In this document: in pieces, positions 58,434-64,000 of the stretch
Numbering within the stretch: position 1 is the stretch's first letter
Layout of the letters: each line of letters begins with the position of its first letter
Origin: JADLCX01 sp964630785
GTDB taxonomy: Bacteria; Planctomycetota; Phycisphaerae; Phycisphaerales; UBA1924
Direction of reading: 5' to 3'
Assembly: GCA_964630785.1 (NCBI GenBank)
Contig: CAZVZG010000021.1
Coordinates: 1-64,000, forward strand
Length of the DNA: 64,000 bases
Notes under the pieces: generated by a model
Seen by the model: only the letters and a program-made list of their open reading frames with translations
What the model was told of the DNA's origin: nothing
Database searches by the model: none
Translations under genes and position numbers: made by a program

Positions 58434-59588
58434 CTACTTGTGCTGCGGAGCCTTGCCGCCCACGGCCACCTCGACCTTGGGCTTCCAGGTGGTCCAATCG
58501 GCCCGCGTGGCCTCGACGATCCGCTCGGCGGTGCGCACGTTGGCGAAGCCGGCCGCGGCGTCGATCTCGGGCTGGTTGCCCGTGCGGACGCAATCGAGGA
58601 AGGCGCGGATCTCCATGAGGATCGGCTCGGCGTCGTCGATGTTGAGGTTCTCGATGTTGACCAGCGACTGCCACTTGAGGTCGGTGAGGTCGGCGCCCTT
58701 GCGGAGTTGCTCGCGCACCTCCTGCATCTGGATCTCGTTGGCGGTGCGCCGGATAACCGTGCCCTTCTTGGCGGCGTAGTCGATCTTGATGTAGGCGTTC
58801 TCGCCGGTAATGCGCGTGACCCGCTCGGTCTTGAGCGCCAACCGGCTGGCGGTGACATTGGCCACGCAGCGCCCGCTCACGCCGGGCCCCGAGTTCCACA
58901 CCAACCGCGCGTTGCAGATGTCCTCGTGCTCGGTGATCACGGGCACGCCCGACGCGTGCACCTCGTCGGGCTCGCGACCGTCCATGAGCATGAGCACCAC
59001 GTCCAGGTCGTGGATCATCATGTCCATCACCACGCCGACGTCCACCGAGCGGAAGGTCATCGGGCTGACGCGGTGCACCTCCATGAAGCGGGGCGCGATG
59101 GGCATGTTGTTGGCCTGCTCGGCGCGAAGCGCCAGCATGATCGGGTTGAATCGCTCGATGTGCCCGACCATGAGCACGCCGCGGGATCGCTCGGCTGCTT
59201 CCTTGATCGCCTGCGCCTCCTCGGCGCTGCCAGCCAGCGGCTTCTCAACCAGGCAGGAAACGTCGGCCCCCAGGCACTTTTCGGCCGCGCCCCGGTGGTG
59301 CGTCGTCGGCACGGCGATGCTCACGCAATCCACGCCCGCGTTGAGCAGGTTCTCGATGCTGTGGAAGTGGCGGCACCCCCACTGCTCGGCCACGTCGCCG
59401 GCGCGTTCCGCGTTGGCGTCCACCACGCCGACGAGTTCGGTGTCGGGGGCCTGGGCGTACACACGGGCGTGGTGCCGACCCATCCGGCCCACGCCGATCA
59501 CGCCGCAACGCAACGTCCGGTTGCCCCGCGCGCGCGGGCGCGCCGTGCGGACGGACTTCGTGACGCCGTTGCTCTCGGCCTTGGACAT
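58434..59588 (-). CDS. Gfo/Idh/MocA-family oxidoreductase
   Basis: A 384-aa NAD(P)-dependent oxidoreductase without a Tat signal, so cytoplasmic. LRCGVIGVGRMGRHHARVYA (about 26-45) is the dinucleotide-binding motif and CLVEKPLAGSAEEAQAI the family signature. VHRVSPMTFRSVDVGVVMDM and MIHDLDVVL are in the catalytic domain. Such enzymes oxidise or reduce sugars, inositols or UDP-sugar acids; VGHIERFNP and the overall look recall UDP-GlcNAcA 3-dehydrogenase-like members, but the substrate is uncertain. It lies between two thioredoxin genes on the same strand. Confidence 0.9.
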   Translation of the reverse strand: MSKAESNGVTKSVRTARPRARGNRTLRCGVIGVGRMGRHHARVYAQAPDTELVGVVDANAERAGDVAEQWGCRHFHSIENLLNAGVDCVSIAVPTTHHRGAAEKCLGADVSCLVEKPLAGSAEEAQAIKEAAERSRGVLMVGHIERFNPIMLALRAEQANNMPIAPRFMEVHRVSPMTFRSVDVGVVMDMMIHDLDVVLMLMDGREPDEVHASGVPVITEHEDICNARLVWNSGPGVSGRCVANVTASRLALKTERVTRITGENAYIKIDYAAKKGTVIRRTANEIQMQEVREQLRKGADLTDLKWQSLVNIENLNIDDAEPILMEIRAFLDCVRTGNQPEIDAAAGFANVRTAERIVEATRADWTTWKPKVEVAVGGKAPQHK

Positions 59589-59674
59589 ATCGCCTCCCGG
59601 TCTTTTGACCCCCCACCCCCCACCAAGCCCGACCCCCGCTCCCGCGCGGACTCACGGCCCCAACGGGCCGTAGC

Positions 59675-60007
59675 TCAGCGGGAGACGTCCTGCAGCGCGG
59701 CGGTCAGCTCCGGCTTGTGCTTGAAACCGACGAACCGCTTGGCGATCTGCCCGCCCTTGAAGATCAGGATGGTCGGGATCGCGTTGATCTGGTACTTCAC
59801 GGCCGCCTCGTGGTGGGCGTCGGTGTCCATCTTGCCCACCTTCACCTTGCCGACGAAGTCGTTGGCGAGCTCGTCGATGGTCGGGCCCAGTTGCTTGCAC
59901 GGACCGCACCACTCGGCCCAGAAGTCGACCAGCACGGGGACTTGGGAATCGAGAACTTCCGATTGGAAGTTCGCGTCGGTGAACTCTTTGACGTTGGCGT
60001 TGGCCAT
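59675..60007 (-). CDS. trxA: Thioredoxin
   Basis: A 110-aa cytoplasmic thioredoxin: FWAEWCGPCKQLGPTIDELA carries the WCGPC active site, INAIPTILIFKGGQ the cis-proline, and FVGFKHKPEL the C-terminal helix. It reduces protein disulfides using thioredoxin reductase (not in the window). Length and motifs are fully canonical. It follows folP on the same strand with about 170 bp between, so it probably has its own promoter. Confidence 0.95.
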   Translation of the reverse strand: MANANVKEFTDANFQSEVLDSQVPVLVDFWAEWCGPCKQLGPTIDELANDFVGKVKVGKMDTDAHHEAAVKYQINAIPTILIFKGGQIAKRFVGFKHKPELTAALQDVSR

Positions 60008-60180
60008 TGGCGAAATCCCTTTGGGTCTGGAATCATGGCGACCGGCGATGCCTCGCCGCGGGCGCGGACCCCGCCGCCGCGGCTGTTGCCGGGGCGGGCC
60101 TGAACTCTAGGCGGGGGCCGCTTTCGACAGCCGTGCTCGCGCCGCCGGCTCGCGGTCCGATATTGTCCTCCGCCGCGCTC

Positions 60181-61134
60181 CTATTGAACGCCGAACGAAT
60201 GGGTCGGTTGCGGTCCCGGCGGTTGGCTCGCGTGTATCGACGCCCACGCCGCACGCAGGGCGCCGACGTGCAACGCCACGTCGTGCACCCGAAAAACCAT
60301 CGCCCCACGGAGCAGGTGCAGCACGCTCAGGGCCACCGACGCCGGAGCCCGCTCCCGCGCCGGACGCGACACGTCGAGCCCCGCGGCCCGAGCCGTGAAA
60401 CTCTTGCGACTCACGCCGCTGAGGATCGGATAACCGAGTTCGCACAGGCGCGGGGTCTGCTCGATGAGCGTGAGGTTCTGCTCGACCGACTTGCCGAACC
60501 CCAGGCCCGGATCGATCACGATCGCGTCGCGGCGCACGCCCGCTCGCTCCGCCGCCCTCGCTCGCTCCGCCAGAAACGCCCTCACCGCACCGATTACGCC
60601 GCCCTGGGCCGAATAATCCGGCGGTGCGCCGTACTGGTGCGAGTACACGTCGCGCCCCGGCGGCGCGAGCCTGTGCATCAGGATGAGCCCGCAACCCCGC
60701 TCCGCGGCCAGCGGAAACAAGCCTTCATCCTCGGCCCCCGCGCTCACGTCGTTGATCGCGTCGGCCCCCGCGTCGATCGCGGCCCGGGCAACCGACGCCA
60801 GCGTGGTATCGATCGAGATCATCGGGCCGTCGCGGGCTGACGGACCGAACTCACGCCGGATCGCTTCAACGGCGGGAACCGTGCGACGAATCTGCTCGTC
60901 CGCCGACACACGCTGGGCGCCCGGGCGCGTGGACTCGCCGCCGATGTCCAGACCCTCGGCACCCGCTGCGAGGGCGTCGGACGCGGCCCGGAGTGCATCC
61001 GCCGGACCCGCCAGCAGCCCGCCGTCGGAGAACGAATCCGGCGTGACATTCAGAATGGCGAGCACCCGCGGCCGGTCGAGAGACCAACCCCCGCCGGCCG
61101 ACCAACGCCAGACTGGGCTGCTCTGAGAATGCAT
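60181..61134 (-). CDS. folP: Dihydropteroate synthase
   Basis: Joins p-aminobenzoate to dihydropterin pyrophosphate in folate synthesis and is the sulfonamide target. The 317-aa TIM-barrel protein has all hallmark strands: AILNVTPDSFSDGG (pterin pyrophosphate site), GLDIGGESTRPGAQ, ISIDTTLASVA, AINDVSAGAEDEG, VIDPGLGFGKSVEQN, LSGVSRKSFTAR and the C-terminal VHDVALH. The ATG at 61134 has GAGGA seven bases upstream; an upstream TTG at 61170 is less likely. Reading order on the minus strand is the 659-aa exported protein, a terminator, then folP. Confidence 0.94.
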   Translation of the reverse strand: MHSQSSPVWRWSAGGGWSLDRPRVLAILNVTPDSFSDGGLLAGPADALRAASDALAAGAEGLDIGGESTRPGAQRVSADEQIRRTVPAVEAIRREFGPSARDGPMISIDTTLASVARAAIDAGADAINDVSAGAEDEGLFPLAAERGCGLILMHRLAPPGRDVYSHQYGAPPDYSAQGGVIGAVRAFLAERARAAERAGVRRDAIVIDPGLGFGKSVEQNLTLIEQTPRLCELGYPILSGVSRKSFTARAAGLDVSRPARERAPASVALSVLHLLRGAMVFRVHDVALHVGALRAAWASIHASQPPGPQPTHSFGVQ

Positions 61135-61202
61135 CGCCGCGTCCTCGCTGGATGGCCGCTTGGAATCCAACTCCGCGCATTCCCCCCATGAAACCGCGGG
61201 GC

Positions 61203-61245
61203 AAAAAAGAAAAGAGGGGCCGCGGCACGTTGCCAGCGACCCCTC
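61203..61245 (-). terminator. Intrinsic terminator of the large exported protein gene
   Basis: On the minus strand GAGGGGTCGC (61245-61236) and GCGGCCCCTC (61223-61214) pair with one G-T, followed by TTTTCTTTTTT (61213-61203). A run of 11 G on the plus strand (61246-61256) abuts it. It lies 44 bases after the stop at 61289. Confidence 0.75.
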
Positions 61246-61288
61246 GGGGGGGGGGGTGCAAAGTTAGGTGGACGGAGTCAGTATACCG

Positions 61289-63268
61289 TCAGAACCGGGG
61301 CTGTCCAGTTCCCTCTTTATCCGGCTTGGCGGGGGCAGAGTTATCCCCACCCTCACCTTCTCCGAACGAACCTTCCATCTCCTTCTGGACGGTCATGCCG
61401 ATCTTGGTCGCCGTCTTGATGACCGGGGCCGGCAGGAACAGAGAGAACTGGGCCGCTCCATCGAGGCCAGAGACCGCGACCCCGACGGGGGGGAGGCTCG
61501 CGGGGATCAGGTCCGCCGGAACCTGGACGCCCGTGAACATGGCCGCGGCCGGCACGATCAGGTCGAGAAGGCCCTTGGTGCCCACGTAGCCGACAGCCAG
61601 CCGGTCGCCGGGCAGGCCCTCGGCCACCTGCGAGATCAACTGGTCTTTGCCCAGCCCGTCGGCGTCCTTGCCGGCCTTCATGGCCGCGGTGAGCAGGTCA
61701 GAGTTGCGGCCGAAGGTTTGGTAAACGCCGCTGTCGGCCTTGGCGATGTACCCGGCGGGCCCACCGGTGGGACCGAAGATCGCGTTGAGGGCCTGAGGGG
61801 CCATCTCGGCGTTCTCACTGTTGGGATCGACCTTGAACTGGACCGAGTATTCGTCAACGTCGGCGCCGCCGACCTTCGCCGAAGCGTCCTTGTAGGTGGA
61901 TTCCATCGAGAAGCCGCCCTGCTTCTTGCCGTTGAGCGTCGTGATCGCGCCCTTCTGCAGCGTCACGTACGCGGCCGGGTCTTTGCTGGAGGTGTAGCTC
62001 ACCGTGGAGGTGAGCAGGCCGCCGAAGAGCCCTCCTTGCGGTACGCCGACGAGGATCGACCCGCCGTTGGTGGACTGGAACTGCTCGGGGGTGGCTTGCA
62101 ACCCCATGCTCTTGGCCGCGTCCGCGTTCTTCCCCACGAACTCGACGATAAACGACTTGGCCGCCTCGCTTGACCAATCGACCGCGCCCGCGAAGAGGTA
62201 GTTGGACGCCGGGAGTTTGGCCAGCAGGTCGCCCGCCTTGGCGCCCGAGGCGAACACCTTGGCCATGCGCGTGCCCTCGGTGAAGTTCACGGCGCAGTCG
62301 AGGTTGATCCCGGTGTTCCCGGTCTTGAACCCGCTGACGATCGCGCGGCTGTCGTTCATGAACGTGTCCACCAGCCACTGGATGGCCGGGTTGGACAACG
62401 GATCGGGCGCCTCGCCGCCCATGGGCAGCTCCTCGGCCTTCTCCTTGATCTTGGCCTCCATCTCCTTCTTGAGTTCGGGCCACATCGGGCGGACCACGTC
62501 CATGTTCACCACGACCGCGAAGTCCGACGCGTCGGCCAGGGCATCGCCGGCTTTGCCCAGCTTGCTCTTGAGCGCCGAGGCCCCGCTCTTGGCCTCGAAC
62601 TTGGTGAGCAGGTCCTTGTTGGGGCTGATGGCGGCGTAGCCCTCGCCGATGTCCTTGAGGAAGCCGTCGTTGCCGTCGGGCATGGTGACCTTGTCGATCG
62701 AACCGGCCGCGCCGGGCTTGGCCGCGCCGAAGTTGGCGAGCAGTTCGGCGTAACTGGTCACGGGCACGAGCACGACGATCTGCTGGTCCTCGATGTCGAC
62801 CTCCATGTCGTCAACGTCGAGGTCGATGTCCACCTCTTCGCCGGGCTTCCCGGCGCCTTCCTTACCGCCCGCCGCCGTGTCATCGGCCCCCTCGGGCTTG
62901 GCCTTGTCCGCCTTGTCCTTCTCGGCCTTGGCCTTCGCCTTGGCCTCGGCCGCGGCCTTCTTCGCGGCGGCCTTCTCCTTGTCGGGGGCGAAAACGACCA
63001 TCGCGGCCGACTTGCTCAGGTCCAGCCCCTGCGTCACGCCGCCCATGGCCAGGATGTCCTGGATCTGCGGCACCGCCGGGATCGGCAGCTCGGCCGCCGT
63101 CACCAGCGCCTGGATGTGCTTCTGCATCTCCTGCGCGTTGGGGATGGCGATCACCACCATCGCGTTGTCGGGAACGCGATCGAGCACCGGTGGTGCGGCC
63201 ATCACGCCCGCGGCAAGCCACCCCATCGAAAGCCCCACGGCGCCCAGCATTCCTCGAAGACGGAGCAT
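61289..63268 (-). CDS. Large exported protein of unknown function
   Basis: A 659-aa protein with a signal peptide (MLRLRGMLGAVGLSMGWLAAGVMA). Residues 30-75 begin a compact domain (DRVPDNAMVVIAIPNAQEMQ); about 95-150 is a Lys/Ala-rich then acidic linker (DIDLDVDDMEVDIED); the rest alternates strands and helices with FGGLLTSTVSYTSSKD and DRLAVGYVGTKGLLDLIVPA. It resembles the DUF3352-type or planctomycete surface proteins in which pairs of similar halves occur, but I recognise no family. AAGGAA upstream supports the ATG at 63268. The tail is acidic and Gly/Pro-rich. Confidence 0.73.
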   Translation of the reverse strand: MLRLRGMLGAVGLSMGWLAAGVMAAPPVLDRVPDNAMVVIAIPNAQEMQKHIQALVTAAELPIPAVPQIQDILAMGGVTQGLDLSKSAAMVVFAPDKEKAAAKKAAAEAKAKAKAEKDKADKAKPEGADDTAAGGKEGAGKPGEEVDIDLDVDDMEVDIEDQQIVVLVPVTSYAELLANFGAAKPGAAGSIDKVTMPDGNDGFLKDIGEGYAAISPNKDLLTKFEAKSGASALKSKLGKAGDALADASDFAVVVNMDVVRPMWPELKKEMEAKIKEKAEELPMGGEAPDPLSNPAIQWLVDTFMNDSRAIVSGFKTGNTGINLDCAVNFTEGTRMAKVFASGAKAGDLLAKLPASNYLFAGAVDWSSEAAKSFIVEFVGKNADAAKSMGLQATPEQFQSTNGGSILVGVPQGGLFGGLLTSTVSYTSSKDPAAYVTLQKGAITTLNGKKQGGFSMESTYKDASAKVGGADVDEYSVQFKVDPNSENAEMAPQALNAIFGPTGGPAGYIAKADSGVYQTFGRNSDLLTAAMKAGKDADGLGKDQLISQVAEGLPGDRLAVGYVGTKGLLDLIVPAAAMFTGVQVPADLIPASLPPVGVAVSGLDGAAQFSLFLPAPVIKTATKIGMTVQKEMEGSFGEGEGGDNSAPAKPDKEGTGQPRF

Positions 63269-63572
63269 GTGCGATTCCTTTCCTCTGTCGCTCGGCTCAA
63301 TGCGTACGGCCGCGACGTCGCGGCCAAAGTTCCGACCCTGAACCCCATTCAGGAGCGCCCGACCCACTGGGCGCGCACCCCGTCCCGCAGGGCTGCTTGG
63401 GAGTTTCAGGCCGCGGGTTTCGTTCGGGAGGACCATCCGCCCGCTTGCATCGCCCACGGGCCGCGCGCGCGGCTCGCCCCGCATGAGAGCGGCGGAAAAC
63501 CACGCGAATGGCGACGAGTATATGGCGGTGCGGTCCCCGGGTTTCGGACGATCCGAACGCCCACGCATGACG
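63269..63572. other. 304-bp non-coding stretch upstream of the exported protein gene
   Basis: Nothing beyond the ribosome site of the 61289-63268 gene is recognised. It also holds the 3' flank of the nitrite reductase gene. No clear terminator or promoter is seen. Confidence 0.4.
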
Positions 63573-64000
63573 TCAGCGCTTCTCGCCCTTCGTCGTCGTG
63601 CCCCCTCCCGAGTCCGTCGCCGCCGCGGCCTTGGCTGGCGCCGCGGGCAGGCCCAGCTTCGCCACGTTCACCTGCCCCTGTCGCGCATAGTCGATGGACT
63701 CGCCCAGAATGCGGGCCGCCTCCTGCGGGGCGTGGAAGCCCATCGAGTTTTCCGCCGCGATCCAGTCGCACCGCCACTGGGCCTTGCGCTGCAGGTCGCG
63801 GGCCGTCTTCAACTGCTCATCGGTCGCGCCTGCGACCTTGGCCGCCTTGATCGCGTGGATGAGATCAACCACGGCCGATTCACTCTCGTCAAGCAGCTTC
63901 TTGGTCCGCGATTGGATCAGGTCCACACGCGAGAGGATCTCGGTCTCGTCGTAGCGGTGGCAGGTCTGGCAGGCCCGGGCGATGTTGAGCATCGGGCTGC
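63573..64000 (-). CDS. nrfA: C-terminal part of ammonia-forming cytochrome c nitrite reductase
   Basis: The visible 142 residues begin SPMLNIARACQTCHRYDE, a CxxCH haem site in the context typical of the last haem of NrfA, then continue with helices HAIKAAKVAGATDEQLK and RDLQRKAQWRCDWIAAENSMGFHAPQEAARIL as in the C-terminal dimer helices; FHAPQEA is a family marker. NrfA reduces nitrite to ammonium with six electrons, outside the cytoplasm. The gene continues past the window's right edge, so its start and other haems are not seen. The tail KAAAATDSGGGTTTKG is low-complexity. Confidence 0.8.
   Translation of the reverse strand, partial: SPMLNIARACQTCHRYDETEILSRVDLIQSRTKKLLDESESAVVDLIHAIKAAKVAGATDEQLKTARDLQRKAQWRCDWIAAENSMGFHAPQEAARILGESIDYARQGQVNVAKLGLPAAPAKAAAATDSGGGTTTKGEKR

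Overview
This 64 kb window is GC-rich chromosomal DNA that looks like a planctomycete, most likely of the Phycisphaerales. The clearest lineage marks are secreted proteins whose C-termini carry the dockerin-like motif 'DLFDFLA.YF..C' (21393-23591, 50046-52850, plus a relic at 49930-49992). PEP-CTERM-like tails, Tat-exported Gfo/Idh/MocA oxidoreductases and a PqqD-M50-HlyD / GAF-HlyD / SecA-like cluster point the same way. FlgM and a CMP-nonulosonate cluster suggest a flagellated cell with glycosylated surface structures. I saw no rRNA, tRNA, CRISPR array or transposase gene.

Layout. 1-8.4 kb holds small metabolic genes (manA, comB, a DinB-family protein, a sugar O-acetyltransferase), an RbfA-like/RtcB RNA-ligase operon with a possible leader peptide, a secreted protein, a hicAB toxin-antitoxin pair bracketed by a dispersed repeat, and a DegT aminotransferase. 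8.6-18.6 kb holds a coiled-coil protein and then, on the plus strand, an orphan export-like cluster: a periplasmic adaptor, a GAF-HlyD protein, a four-helix-bundle cassette inside inverted repeats, a PqqD-M50 peptidase-HlyD protein and a truncated SecA paralogue. 18.7-33.4 kb is a mosaic: a THUMP-like methyltransferase, a Tat oxidoreductase, secreted anchored proteins, an FKBP isomerase, a TlpA-type thioredoxin protein, a second methyltransferase, cutC and surE.

33.5-36.4 kb is a minus-strand operon (secreted protein, eight-cysteine peptide, MauE-like membrane protein, pseudopilin). Its candidate promoter has a 12-G homopolymer spacer and would give a leaderless mRNA. 36.9-44.7 kb has an HDOD protein and a four-gene overlapping operon (MptE-like fusion, neuA, neuB, neuC) that should make and use a CMP-activated nonulosonic acid. 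45-50 kb contains flgM, an M28 peptidase, ruvA and two uncharacterised proteins. 50-52.9 kb encodes a modular astacin metalloprotease with six cysteine-rich repeats. The rest is mostly housekeeping: a FlaA1/CapD-type dehydratase, dut, an S1-domain protein, two thioredoxins, a Gfo/Idh/MocA oxidoreductase, folP, a large secreted protein, and the C-terminus of a cytochrome c nitrite reductase cut by the window edge.

Most interesting are the SecA-like/M50/HlyD cluster, the RbfA-RtcB pair, the MptE/nucleotidyltransferase/degenerate radical-SAM fusion, the poly-G promoter, and the inverted-repeat cassette with an apparently empty second copy in the same gene cluster. All assignments come from reading the sequence; no database search was run.
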